NCBI RefSeq assembly: GCF_019429625.1
Contig: NZ_JAHXRW010000010.1
Coordinates: 1-64,000, forward strand
Length of the DNA: 64,000 bases
DNA from: Celeribacter sp. PS-C1
GTDB taxonomy: Bacteria > Pseudomonadota > Alphaproteobacteria > Rhodobacterales > Rhodobacteraceae
Reading direction: 5' to 3'
The notes beneath the pieces are model-generated. The model was not told the origin of the DNA, did not search any database, and was given only the letters and a program-made list of their open reading frames with translations. Below, one piece after another: positions 52,026 to 60,391 of the stretch (its first letter is position 1; each line of letters starts with the position of its first letter). Made by a program: the position numbers and the translations under genes.

Positions 52026-52874
52026 TTGAAGATCTGTCGCACGAAACAGGACATCCGCGAGGCCGTCAGGGGCTTTCAGACAGCGGGTGAAACCGTCGCT
52101 TTGGTGCCCACCATGGGCTATCTTCACGAGGGCCACATGACGCTGGTGCGCGAGGCAAAGGCCAACGCTGACCGTGTCATCGCCTCAATCTTCGTCAATC
52201 CTACGCAATTCGGCGAGGCCGCCGATCTTGACGCCTACCCGCGCGATGAGCCTCGCGATTTTTCGATGCTTGAGGCCGAAGGCGTCGATGCGGTCTTCTG
52301 CCCATCCGTCGAGGAAATGTATCATCCGCTGAAACAGACCACCGTACTGACCGAAGATCTGGATAAAGTGCTGATGGGCGCGCTGCGTCCCGGCCATTTC
52401 AAAGGCGTCTGCACCGTGGTGACGAAATTGTTCAACACCACCGGCGCAGATAAGGCGTTTTTCGGCGAGAAAGATTACCAGCAGCTTCAGGTCATCAAGA
52501 CCATGGTCCGCGATCTGGATATGCCGATCGAGATCACCGGCGTGCCGACCGTGCGCGAGGTGGACGGGCTGGCGATGTCGTCGCGCAACGTGCGCCTGAC
52601 GCCCGAAGATCGACAAGCCGCACTGATACTGAACAAAGCACTGGCTTTTGCCGATTACGAGGTCTCCGATGGGCGCTCCGGGCCCGATCTGGAACAAGAA
52701 ATCCGCGACTTCATCGCCCGCGAACCGCGCGCCAAACTGGAAAGCGTCGATGTACGCGATGCCGAGACACTTGCCGAAGTGCCGGGCGCGATCACCCGTC
52801 CCGTGGTGATCCTTCTGGCCGCCCGCTTTGGCGATGTGCTACTGATCGACCAAAGGGTCGCGCACCCGATGTAA
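52026..52874 (+). CDS. panC: Pantothenate synthetase
   Basis: A 282-residue enzyme joining pantoate and beta-alanine with ATP. The TTG start at 52026 (MKICRTKQDIREAV) is preferred because GGGAGGG lies 6 bases before it; an ATG at 52002 has no site and would add eight residues. Motifs are VPTMGYLHEGHMTLVREAK (ATP HxGH), SIFVNPTQFGEAADLDAYPR, FFGEKDYQQLQVI, and VREVDGLAMSSRNVRLTPED. It is followed 37 bp later by panB. Confidence 0.95.
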   Translation: MKICRTKQDIREAVRGFQTAGETVALVPTMGYLHEGHMTLVREAKANADRVIASIFVNPTQFGEAADLDAYPRDEPRDFSMLEAEGVDAVFCPSVEEMYHPLKQTTVLTEDLDKVLMGALRPGHFKGVCTVVTKLFNTTGADKAFFGEKDYQQLQVIKTMVRDLDMPIEITGVPTVREVDGLAMSSRNVRLTPEDRQAALILNKALAFADYEVSDGRSGPDLEQEIRDFIAREPRAKLESVDVRDAETLAEVPGAITRPVVILLAARFGDVLLIDQRVAHPM

Positions 52875-52911
52875 ACAAAGGGTCGACGACCCTGCGTGAG
52901 GAGGAAACGCC

Positions 52912-53733
52912 ATGTCATCTCAAACCGAAACCATCCGCCGTGTGACCGTGCCGCAACTGCGCGCACGGAAAGGCGCCGATCCCATCGTGTCGCTGACCGC
53001 CTACCACGCGCACACCGCTGCGATTGCCGAAAAATACTGTGATTTCCTGCTGGTGGGCGACAGCCTCGGCATGGTGATGCACGGTATGGAGAGCACCGTG
53101 GGCGTGTCTCTCGAACTGATGATCATGCACGGCAAAGCGGTGGTGCGTGGCACAAAACGCGCTCTGGTCGTCGTCGACATGCCCTTTGGCACCTACGAAG
53201 AAAGCCCGTCGCAGGCCTTCCGCAACGCTGCGAAAATCATGAAGGAAACCCAGTGTCAGGCCGTCAAACTCGAGGGTGGTGCGCGCATGGCTGAGACGAT
53301 CAAATTCCTCACCGAGCGCGGCATTCCGGTGATGGCCCACATCGGCCTGACGCCGCAATCCACCAACATTATGGGCGGCTTCAAAACCCAGGGCCGCGAT
53401 GAAGACGAGTGGCAATTCCATATCGACGACGCAGTGGCCGTCGCGGAAGCTGGCGCCTTTGCTGTGGTGGTCGAAGGCGTGGTCGAACCGCTCGCGGAGA
53501 AAATCACACAAGCCATTACCGTGCCGACCATCGGGATCGGCGCCTCGAAAACCTGTGACGGACAGATTTTGGTGATGGAAGACATGCTGGGCCTGAACGA
53601 CTGGGTGCCGAAATTCGTCAAGAAATTTGGCGCGGTCGGCGAGGCCATTGAGGACGCCATCGCCTCCTATGCCGAAGACGTCAAATCCCGCGCTTTCCCG
53701 ACGCAGGACAACGTCTACGGTTCAAAGAAATAA
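52912..53733 (+). CDS. panB: 3-methyl-2-oxobutanoate hydroxymethyltransferase
   Basis: A 273-residue ketopantoate hydroxymethyltransferase. It uses methylene-tetrahydrofolate to make ketopantoate, the step before PanE/PanC. Features are [56 protein letters not shown], and [27 protein letters not shown] precedes the ATG. With panC it forms a pantothenate (CoA precursor) operon closed by a terminator. Confidence 0.96.
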   Translation: MSSQTETIRRVTVPQLRARKGADPIVSLTAYHAHTAAIAEKYCDFLLVGDSLGMVMHGMESTVGVSLELMIMHGKAVVRGTKRALVVVDMPFGTYEESPSQAFRNAAKIMKETQCQAVKLEGGARMAETIKFLTERGIPVMAHIGLTPQSTNIMGGFKTQGRDEDEWQFHIDDAVAVAEAGAFAVVVEGVVEPLAEKITQAITVPTIGIGASKTCDGQILVMEDMLGLNDWVPKFVKKFGAVGEAIEDAIASYAEDVKSRAFPTQDNVYGSKK

Positions 53734-53738
53734 GATTG

Positions 53739-53759
53739 AGCGCCCTTCGGGGCGCTTTT
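53739..53759 (+). terminator. Terminator of panC-panB
   Basis: AGCGCCC-TTCG-GGGCGCT stem with a UUCG tetraloop, followed by TTTTC. Confidence 0.92.
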
Positions 53760-54067
53760 CTTTGAGTATTTGGGCCGCAATGAAGACCCGTTAGCCGCGC
53801 GTTAAGGTTCATATGTGACAAAAGGGGACGGTACAGGCTGGAGAGCAGATGACCGTCTGCGATGAAGACGCCCCGGCCCGTGGGCCGAAACCCTTCCGGA
53901 GACGCCACTGCGCTATGAACTGGCGGTCGGGGCGCACCTCTTCATTGCAGGTAAAATACTCATTCGACGCCTTTCTGCGCGCCTCCGCACAAAACCCGTT
54001 CGCACAAAGCCGTTTACGCACACACCCAAATGCCCACATGATGAGACAAACATAGAGGAGTCTCACC
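53760..54067. other. 308-bp spacer upstream of the pirin gene
   Basis: Begins with TTTGAGTATTTGGGCC, a short motif that recurs in altered form at 60365 (TTGAGTATTTAAGCC), both placed just after a gene end. The rest should hold the pirin promoter. A 68-codon frame (53849-54055) has GGAGAG before its ATG, but its basic, Arg-rich composition is not persuasive. Confidence 0.5.
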
Positions 54068-54985
54068 ATGACATTCCGTCCCGTTAAATCGACCTCTGAA
54101 GGTCAATACACGCTCGAAGGTGCGGGCGTGCATCTCTATCGCGCCTTCGGCTTTCACAAGCCGCGCGAGTTCGATCCGTTTCTGTTGTTCGACGATTTCC
54201 GCAACGATGATCCCAAGAAGTTCGAAAAGGGCTTCCCCTGGCATCCGCATCGCGGCATCGAAACGATCACCTATGTCTTGGACGGCGAGGTTGAACATGG
54301 CGACAGCCTTGGCAACCGGGGCGTTTTGGGCAAAGGGTCCGTGCAATGGATGACGGCCGGCTCCGGCATCATGCATCAGGAAATGCCGCGCGGGAATGCC
54401 ACTGGGCAGATGCACGGATTTCAGCTTTGGGCGAACCTGCCCTCTTCGCTCAAGATGACCGCGCCGCGCTATCAGGACATCCAAGGCAGCGACATCCCCG
54501 AGATCATCGACGACGATGGCACCAAGGTGAAGATCGTTACGGGATCGTTCTGGGGCAAGCGCGGGCCGGTCGATGGTATCGCCGCCGATCCGCTCTATCT
54601 TGATGTGTCTGTGCCCCCGAACACGCGCAAGACCTTGCCTGTCGATACCTATGCCAACACCTTCGCCTATATCTTCGCCGGAAGCGCGAGTTTCCGCGAT
54701 GCCTCGCAGCCCTACGGCGTGCGGGTCGAAAAAGAGGTGAATGGCGAAGAGGTCAACATCCGCGACATGTCAGGAAACCGGACGCTGGTGAATTTCGACA
54801 CGGGCAATGAGATCGTGGTAAACAGCGGGCCAGAGGGCGTGCGGTTCCTGTTGATTTCCGGTCAGCCGATCAAAGAGCCGGTGGCGTGGCACGGCCCGAT
54901 TGTGATGAACACGCGTGAGGAGTTGATACAGGCGTTCGAGGAATTGAACAACGGCACCTTCATTCGCGATCAGCGCGATCACTGA
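54068..54985 (+). CDS. Pirin family protein
   Basis: A 305-residue bicupin of the pirin family. The N-terminal cupin has FPWHPHRGIETITYVLDGEV with the iron-binding His residues, EHGDSLGNRGVLGKGSVQWM and GSGIMHQEMPRG (further His and Glu), and FQLWANLPSSLKMTAPRYQD. Bacterial pirins include quercetin 2,3-dioxygenases and redox-sensing regulators; the exact role here is open. AGGAG precedes the ATG. A convergent terminator separates it from the PNPOx-like gene. Confidence 0.93.
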   Translation: MTFRPVKSTSEGQYTLEGAGVHLYRAFGFHKPREFDPFLLFDDFRNDDPKKFEKGFPWHPHRGIETITYVLDGEVEHGDSLGNRGVLGKGSVQWMTAGSGIMHQEMPRGNATGQMHGFQLWANLPSSLKMTAPRYQDIQGSDIPEIIDDDGTKVKIVTGSFWGKRGPVDGIAADPLYLDVSVPPNTRKTLPVDTYANTFAYIFAGSASFRDASQPYGVRVEKEVNGEEVNIRDMSGNRTLVNFDTGNEIVVNSGPEGVRFLLISGQPIKEPVAWHGPIVMNTREELIQAFEELNNGTFIRDQRDH

Positions 54986-54992
54986 GATAAAA

Positions 54993-55019
54993 CAAGCGCG
55001 CCAGAGGATGGCGCGCTTG
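54993..55019. terminator. Bidirectional terminator
   Basis: Perfect 10-bp stem CAAGCGCGCC / GGCGCGCTTG with a 7-base loop, flanked by AAAA and CTTTC, between the convergent pirin and PNPOx-like genes. Confidence 0.88.
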
Positions 55020-55035
55020 CTTTCAATCTTGTCGG

Positions 55036-55548
55036 TTAGGCCGCGTGCGGGAATGCGATCACGACGTGTTCGCCCACCTGCGGTATCGTGTCCGTGGCCA
55101 CATTGGCCTTGAGCATCTCGAACCCCACCGCAAGCGGATTTCCGGTCGCCGCCCAAAGCGCAGCCTCCGACAGCGTCATCTCCAACAGGCAGACATGCGG
55201 GTTGTCACGCCCACCCTCGAACCAAGCAGCCGCCGCGGGCGACCAAAGCTCATCAAGTTTCTCATTGTCCGTGCTTTGGCGGATCGCCCCTGTCAGGCAG
55301 GCGAAAAACGATTGGTCCTGCGAGGTGACGCAGAACTGCGCCTGATCGCCGGTGCCAACGTGGCGCACCAGATCGGTCTCATCCGAGGTGATGAACCAGA
55401 GCTTGCCAGCGGCCGCATCCGGGAAATGGCTCATCGGCTGCATGGCGTCCTGCGCGCTTGCGATGCCGAGCATCCCGGCGCGCAGATCGCCAAGCTCTTG
55501 CCAGAGCATATGAGCGGGGTTTTCGCGGAATTCGTCCAGACGCGACAT
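55036..55548 (-). CDS. General stress protein 26-like (PNPOx fold) flavin-binding protein
   Basis: A 170-residue protein of the pyridoxamine-phosphate-oxidase-like group related to general stress protein 26. It carries QPMSHFPDAAAGKLWFITSD, HVGTGDQAQFCVTSQDQSFF and LDELWSPAAAAWFEGGRDNP, then CLLEMTLSEAALWAATGNPL, all usual for this group. It likely binds FMN or FAD; no reaction is known. It lies 3 bp downstream of the csbD-like gene and shares its EcfG-type promoter, which fits a stress role. Confidence 0.88.
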   Translation of the reverse strand: MSRLDEFRENPAHMLWQELGDLRAGMLGIASAQDAMQPMSHFPDAAAGKLWFITSDETDLVRHVGTGDQAQFCVTSQDQSFFACLTGAIRQSTDNEKLDELWSPAAAAWFEGGRDNPHVCLLEMTLSEAALWAATGNPLAVGFEMLKANVATDTIPQVGEHVVIAFPHAA

Positions 55549-55551
55549 GGC

Positions 55552-55749
55552 TTACACCTTCGCTAGGAAATCGTCGACAGCCTTGCGCGCCTCTTCCTTC
55601 GTCTTGCCGTAGCGCTGCTGAAGCTTGCCTTCAAGCTGTTCGCGATTGCCTTGCGCCTCGGAAAGATCGTCGTCGGTCAATTGGCCCCATTCCTCACGAA
55701 CGCGGCCTTGCATTTCTTTCCACTTGCCTTCGATTTGGTCCCAATTCAT
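55552..55749 (-). CDS. CsbD family stress protein
   Basis: A 65-residue hydrophilic protein of the CsbD family: MNWDQIEGKWKEMQGRVREE at the start, then WGQLTDDDLSEAQGNREQLE and a helical tail. CsbD proteins accumulate under general stress; their molecular role is unclear. The gene has AAAGGAGG before its ATG and a close match to the EcfG promoter consensus about 30-55 bp upstream, so it is probably controlled by the general stress sigma factor. Confidence 0.95.
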   Translation of the reverse strand: MNWDQIEGKWKEMQGRVREEWGQLTDDDLSEAQGNREQLEGKLQQRYGKTKEEARKAVDDFLAKV

Positions 55750-55780
55750 TTGAGAGCCTCCTTTCTCTGTCTGGGAATAA

Positions 55781-55806
55781 AACGTCTGCGCCCCGACGAG
55801 AGTTCC
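55781..55806 (-). promoter_or_regulatory. EcfG-type general stress promoter
   Basis: On the minus strand GGAAC (55802-55806), a 17-base spacer, and CGTT (55781-55784). This is an exact match to the alphaproteobacterial EcfG consensus GGAAC-N16/17-CGTT, placed to transcribe the csbD-like and PNPOx-like genes. Confidence 0.75.
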
Positions 55807-56160
55807 GACCTAATCGCAGAGACTATCTTGAGACGGTCAGGTCAGAAGCCTCGCAAACTTTGCGTGTCCGGCTGTTCTTATAGAATCAACAATCAGACAC
55901 ATGAGGTCGGATTGACTTATTTTCGTGCAAAATCTCGAAGATGGGCTGCGATGATGCGCTCTGCCCCCTTCTGCACCGCAGAAAAGACCCACGAATTCTC
56001 CACCATAGCTACCGAAATCTCCCAATTTCGTGTAAGCTGGTTCTTAGGCCAAACTCTCTTTTTGGCCAGAAAGTCCTTTGAAAGACCTGCGCGGATGACC
56101 TCTGAGGTCGCCGCATAATTCACTGAAATATCAATTCACTGAATCCTTTCGAGGTGCGAA
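55807..56160. other. Spacer of about 350 bp with no clear gene
   Basis: Short minus-strand frames exist, the longest 68 codons from a GTG at 56123, but none has a ribosome site or recognisable sequence. The 3' part should hold the promoter of the plus-strand periplasmic protein gene. Confidence 0.45.
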
Positions 56161-56652
56161 ATGACTATTCACGTCCCCAGACAGGTGGCTCATGTCTGCG
56201 TGTCAACAGCCGCATTTTTCATGAGTGTCACCACGCCCCCCGCGTGGGCCAACACGCCTCCACATGCGGCGGATGAAAACACACTGATCGTCCGCAATGA
56301 CCCCGGAGGCAGCGTCAGAAAGCGGTTCGAACAGATCAAGCAGTTGCAGGCAGAGGGGACGAAAATCGAAATACGCGAGGGGTTCTGCCTCTCTTCTTGC
56401 ACGATGTATCTCGGACTGGAAAACACTTGCGTCGTCGGAGACGCGCGTTTTGGCTTTCACGGCCCGCAACGCTTTGCGGGCAAGCTCACAAGAGAGCAGT
56501 TCAAGGAATGGAGCATCTTCATTGCTCAGTTCTATCCGGCCCCGATCAAGGAGTGGTATCTCGAACAGGGCCACACCAAGGTGAACGGCTATTACAAGAT
56601 CAGCGGCGCGGAATTAATCCGGCTTGGTGTTCAGTCCTGTGACGAACCGTAG
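56161..56652 (+). CDS. Periplasmic ClpP-like-fold protein (COG3904 type)
   Basis: A 163-residue protein with a signal peptide (cut near AWA/NT). The pattern VRNDPGGSVRKRFEQIKQLQ, then EGFCLSSCTMYLGLENTCVV and ARFGFHGPQRF matches secreted ClpP/crotonase-fold proteins of the COG3904 type. There the Gly-Gly motif, a Ser in C-x-S-x-C, and a downstream His lie in protease-like order. Two Cys flank the Ser and may form a disulfide. It is short for the group. Activity has not been shown for most members, so protease function is tentative. Monocistronic. Confidence 0.7.
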   Translation: MTIHVPRQVAHVCVSTAAFFMSVTTPPAWANTPPHAADENTLIVRNDPGGSVRKRFEQIKQLQAEGTKIEIREGFCLSSCTMYLGLENTCVVGDARFGFHGPQRFAGKLTREQFKEWSIFIAQFYPAPIKEWYLEQGHTKVNGYYKISGAELIRLGVQSCDEP

Positions 56653-56675
56653 GCCCCTGATCGCCCATCAGCACA

Positions 56676-57662
56676 TTACAACATGGCGGGCACGACCATA
56701 TCCGGAGGGCGATGGCCGTCGGAGAAGGTGCGGATGTTGAGCATCACCTTTTCGCCCATCTCAATCCGTCCCTCAAGCGTGGCCGAGCCCATATGCGGCA
56801 GCAACACCACATTGGGAAGTTCGCGCAGACGCGGGTTAATCTGATGCCCGTGCTCGAACACATCGAGACCCGCGCCTCCGATTTCGCCCGCCCGCAAGCC
56901 ACGGGTCAGGGCGTTTTCGTCGATCACCTCGCCACGCGAGGTGTTAACGATCACTGCGGTCGGTTTCATCAGCTTAAGGCGCCGCGCGTTGATCTGGTGA
57001 TAAGTCGCAGGCGTGTGCGGGCAGTTGATCGACAGGATGTCAACGCGAGACAGCATCTGGTCGAGACTGTCCCACCAGGTCGCCTCAAAAGCCGCTTCGG
57101 TCTCTGGTCGCAGCCGGGTGCGATTGTGGTAATGCACCGACAAACCAAAGGCCCGCGCGCGAAGTGCCAAGGCCCGACCGATCCGCCCCATGCCCAGAAT
57201 GCCAAGCCGCTTGCCCGTCAGCCTTTGTCCCAAAAAGGCGGTCGGAGCCCATCCTTCCCAGACACCGGATTGCATCGCCGCCTGACCTTCGGGGATGCGG
57301 CGCGTCACGGCAAGCATGAGGGCCATCGCCATATCCGCTGTGTCCTCGGTCACCACATCGGGCGTGTTCGATACCAGAATGCCCCGGTTCTGAGCCGTGA
57401 TGACATCGAGATGATCGACACCCGCCCCATAGTTGGCGATCAGTTTCAGGCGCTCCCCCGCCTGTCCCAACATGCCCGCATCGATCCGATCCGTCACACA
57501 GGGGACCAGAACATCGGCCCGCTGCATCGCCTTAACCAGCGCCGCTTTGTCCAACTTTTCGTCCGTGTGATTGAGCTCGACATCAAAGAGCTCTTTCATC
57601 CGAGTTTCGACCTGTTCCGGCAATGCCCGTGTCACCACAACCTTCAGACGTCCCTTGGCCAT
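56676..57662 (-). CDS. D-2-hydroxyacid dehydrogenase (glyoxylate/hydroxypyruvate reductase type)
   Basis: A 328-residue NAD(P)-dependent dehydrogenase. It has IANYGAGVDHLDVITAQNRG, the cofactor motif LGILGMGRIGRALALRARAF with HYHNRTRL after the second strand, and the catalytic Arg in VNTSRGEVIDENAL, Glu near GAGLDVFEHG, and His in LLPHMGSATLEGR. The HNRTRL sequence is usual in NADPH-preferring glyoxylate or hydroxypyruvate reductases. It acts in the cytosol on small 2-oxoacids. It diverges from the SH3-domain gene. Confidence 0.93.
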   Translation of the reverse strand: MAKGRLKVVVTRALPEQVETRMKELFDVELNHTDEKLDKAALVKAMQRADVLVPCVTDRIDAGMLGQAGERLKLIANYGAGVDHLDVITAQNRGILVSNTPDVVTEDTADMAMALMLAVTRRIPEGQAAMQSGVWEGWAPTAFLGQRLTGKRLGILGMGRIGRALALRARAFGLSVHYHNRTRLRPETEAAFEATWWDSLDQMLSRVDILSINCPHTPATYHQINARRLKLMKPTAVIVNTSRGEVIDENALTRGLRAGEIGGAGLDVFEHGHQINPRLRELPNVVLLPHMGSATLEGRIEMGEKVMLNIRTFSDGHRPPDMVVPAML

Positions 57663-57849
57663 GACCGCAACCTCCCTCTTTCTTTTTCACCCCCATACTG
57701 GCAAACTCGATTGCATCCCGGCAAGGCGTAAGGATAAGAACCGGGGTAGAAAAACTGTATAAAAGACCGGGGGGATCATGCCCCTGACACAGCGCAGGCA
57801 GATTGCCAACAGTTTCGGGCAGGCGATGAGCAGATCAGGCAGAGTAACG

Positions 57850-58395
57850 ATGAAAACGGGGCGATATTCCGGCAAGGGCGCGCTTTCGCGCATGATCCTG
57901 GCTTGCCTTCTCGCGCTTAGTCTTTTGGCGACGACGCCGACGCTCGGCTGGGCCCAAAGCGGTCCCACACGCGGATCTGTCACCAACCTGCCGCTTCCGC
58001 GGTTCGTGTCCCTCAAAAGTGACAAGGCCAACGTACGGCGCGGGCCGTCGTTGTCGCATCGCATCGACTGGGTCTTTGTACGTCGGGGCTATCCGCTCGA
58101 GGTCATCGCGGAATACGGCCATTGGCGTCGCGTGCGCGATCTCGAGGGTGCCACCGGCTGGCTGCATTATTCATTGATTTCAGGGGTCCGAACAGCGCTC
58201 GTCACCGATGAGAATATCGATCTCTATTCCCGCGCGGACCCAAGCTCGCGGCTTAATGCGCAGGCAGAGAAAAATGTCATTCTGCGCCTTCAGGAATGCA
58301 ATGTGTCCTGGTGCAGAGTCACCGCCGGCGGGCAAAAAGGATGGGTCCTGAAGTCCGGGATCTGGGGCGTGCGTCCGGACGAAATTCTAGAGTAA
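57850..58395 (+). CDS. Secreted protein with bacterial SH3-like domains
   Basis: From ATG 57850 the protein has 181 residues with a signal peptide (core MILACLLALSLLATTPTLGW, cut near WAQ/SG). Other in-frame starts at 57778 (after GGGGGG, too close for good spacing) and 57826 are possible. Two SH3-like repeats follow: one with ANVRRGPSLSHRIDWVFVRR and EVIAEYGHWRRVRDLEGATG, and one with NIDLYSRADPSSRLNAQAEK and WCRVTAGGQKGWVLKSGIWG. Such domains usually bind peptidoglycan or other envelope ligands. It is six bases upstream of the capsule-type gene, so the two are probably cotranscribed. Confidence 0.85.
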   Translation: MKTGRYSGKGALSRMILACLLALSLLATTPTLGWAQSGPTRGSVTNLPLPRFVSLKSDKANVRRGPSLSHRIDWVFVRRGYPLEVIAEYGHWRRVRDLEGATGWLHYSLISGVRTALVTDENIDLYSRADPSSRLNAQAEKNVILRLQECNVSWCRVTAGGQKGWVLKSGIWGVRPDEILE

Positions 58396-58401
58396 CTGCG
58401 T

Positions 58402-59391
58402 ATGGATCAGATCAAATCTCCTCTGGCGGCGCGCAACATCCCGGCCGGTCTCAAATCCTGTGTGATTCATGGTTACGGCAGCTGGCATGAGGCCATCTCG
58501 CAGGGACGACACGACTTCTTCACTCGACTGGCGCCCAAGCTAAAAGAAAAAGGCTTTTCAACCTATCTGGTCGAAGGCGGCTCGCGCAGCGGGCGGGCGT
58601 TGCTGGCCGAAGATCATTTCCATATCATCGTCGGCGGCCCCGCACTCTATGGCCCGACGATCCTGCACGCTTATCCCTCCTATCTCTGGGGCTTTTGGTA
58701 TTTCGATGAGCTGGGCTTTGGCCACAACAGCTCGCTGCGGTTCTCCCGCTATTATCCAGAGTCTGACGCGCGCGAGGCGGCCGAGTATTTCTTCAACGGC
58801 GTCACGGGATATATGCTGCGGGAAAACATCTCGAAACACACCCAAGAGCCGCGGATGGATGCGCCATTGCGCCCCTCGACCGCGACAATTCTGTGCCAGC
58901 CCGCGGAAACAGCAGCCCCAAGTGCGCGCTACCTGAGTACCGAACAGATGATTGCCACGGCGGCAGATTACGACCGCGAAGCACTGGTCTATGTCAAACC
59001 GCATCCGCATCAAAGCAAACAGGGCCGCAGGCGCATCCTCGAGATTTGCGAGAACCATCCCAATGTCAAACTCAGCGATGCCTCGATCCACGACCTGATC
59101 GAAGCCGCGCGCGTGGTGATCACACAGAACTCCTCGGCGGGCTTTGAGGCCTTGATGCAGAAAAAGCCGGTGATCACCTGCGGCAAAACCGATTACTGGC
59201 ACGCCACTTTGACCCCGCGCACGGTTCCCGACCTCAAAGCCGCGATTGAGTTTGGCCCGGAAACCATGGCGGATTTTGATTACGAGGGCTATTTCCACTG
59301 GTTCCTCGAACGTCAGTGTTTGGAGCCCGCGAAGGACAATTTTGCGGCGCGCGCCTGGGCTCGGATCAAAGACAAATTGATGCTGAATTAA
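58402..59391 (+). CDS. Capsule polysaccharide biosynthesis/export-like protein
   Basis: A 329-residue protein similar to the KpsC/KpsS-type capsule glycosyltransferase family. It carries ALVYVKPHPHQSKQGRRRIL (KPHP motif), then LSDASIHDLIEAARVVITQN and SSAGFEALMQKKPVITCGKT, the usual sugar-nucleotide-site order, with ARAWARIKDKL at the end. The N-terminal half is less typical and may carry an acceptor site. It is a lone gene after an SH3-domain gene, not part of a visible capsule locus. A role in surface polysaccharide linkage is inferred. Confidence 0.78.
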   Translation: MDQIKSPLAARNIPAGLKSCVIHGYGSWHEAISQGRHDFFTRLAPKLKEKGFSTYLVEGGSRSGRALLAEDHFHIIVGGPALYGPTILHAYPSYLWGFWYFDELGFGHNSSLRFSRYYPESDAREAAEYFFNGVTGYMLRENISKHTQEPRMDAPLRPSTATILCQPAETAAPSARYLSTEQMIATAADYDREALVYVKPHPHQSKQGRRRILEICENHPNVKLSDASIHDLIEAARVVITQNSSAGFEALMQKKPVITCGKTDYWHATLTPRTVPDLKAAIEFGPETMADFDYEGYFHWFLERQCLEPAKDNFAARAWARIKDKLMLN

Positions 59392-59474
59392 GACCTAAAA
59401 TCTGCGCCCGTGGCCTTACCCTCGGGCGGGAATGGACTATAACCCCCCTAAGTGCTTCAAACGGGAATGACGAC

Positions 59475-60353
59475 ATGCCAGACCTCCGCCTGAACCTATC
59501 AGCCGGCATAGCCTCCGTGACGGTCGCGACCATTCTCGTTCTGGCCAAGCTTTGGGCCCTAAGCCTCACCGGGTCGCTGTCGATTGCCGCCTCCATGGCG
59601 GACAGCGCGATGGATTTCCTAATTGCAGCTGGGGGCTTGCTCGCGATTTACTACGCCGCGCGCCCGCCGGACAACGATCACACCTTTGGCCACACTTCCG
59701 CCGAAGACCTCGCGGCGCTTGCGCAATCGGTGTTCATTCTGGTCTCGGCGGGCGTCATCGGCGTGACCTCCGTGCGCCGTCTCTTGTCGCCCGCGCCGAA
59801 AGAAATGATGGCGGAGGGCGCTGGCATCGCCGTGATGATCTTGTCCATCGTGCTGACCATCGCGCTTGTCTTGTGGCAACGCCACGTCGCGCGCAAAACC
59901 GGCTCCAAAGTCGTCTCTGCCGACAGCCTGCATTATGTGGGTGACCTGATCCCCAATATCGGCGCAATTTTTGCCCTTCTGGCCTCTTCGATGTTTGGAT
60001 TTCACCAACTCGATAGCGTGGTGGCGCTGGGTGCCGCTGCGATTTTAGTCGTGGGCGCGCTCAACATCGGCAAATCCGCCTGGGACGCCCTGATGGACCG
60101 TGCAGCCCCGCCGGAAATGATCGAAGCGGTTGAAAACATGGCGAAAGAGATGCCCGGCATCTACGCCTATCACGACCTGAAAACCCGCATGGCGGGCTCA
60201 AAGCCTTTCGTGAACATCCATATCGAGGTGGACGGCGACCAGACCCTGCGAGAGGCGCATGCAATCTCTGCCGATCTCAAACGTCAGATTCTGGACGCCT
60301 ATCCCAATGCCGATGTAATCGTGCATAAGGATGTGGCGGGCGAGGCGGATTGA
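59475..60353 (+). CDS. Cation diffusion facilitator (FieF-type) metal transporter
   Basis: A 292-residue CDF exporter of divalent metals (Zn, Fe or Mn) in exchange for protons. The start MPDLRLNLSAGIAS is chosen for family fit; the frame opens 53 codons earlier inside the previous gene. Metal-site residues are in MADSAMDFL (Asp43, Asp47), PDNDHTFGHTSAEDL, and VSADSLHYVGDLIPNIGAI. The C-terminal cytosolic domain has AYHDLKTRMAGSKPFVNIHI. It lies in the inner membrane. Confidence 0.93.
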   Translation: MPDLRLNLSAGIASVTVATILVLAKLWALSLTGSLSIAASMADSAMDFLIAAGGLLAIYYAARPPDNDHTFGHTSAEDLAALAQSVFILVSAGVIGVTSVRRLLSPAPKEMMAEGAGIAVMILSIVLTIALVLWQRHVARKTGSKVVSADSLHYVGDLIPNIGAIFALLASSMFGFHQLDSVVALGAAAILVVGALNIGKSAWDALMDRAAPPEMIEAVENMAKEMPGIYAYHDLKTRMAGSKPFVNIHIEVDGDQTLREAHAISADLKRQILDAYPNADVIVHKDVAGEAD

Positions 60354-60391
60354 CCGCCTCGCAATTGAGTATTTAAGCCTTCAGAGAAGAC

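Noticed and set aside
53849-54055. 68-codon plus-strand frame before the pirin gene
   Set aside because: It has a modest ribosome site, but the peptide is Arg-rich with no recognisable pattern and a competing frame on the other strand; not enough to call a gene.
55917-56123. 68-codon minus-strand frame between csbD and the periplasmic protein gene
   Set aside because: GTG start without a ribosome site, no recognised family, and it would overlap the promoter region of the plus-strand gene.
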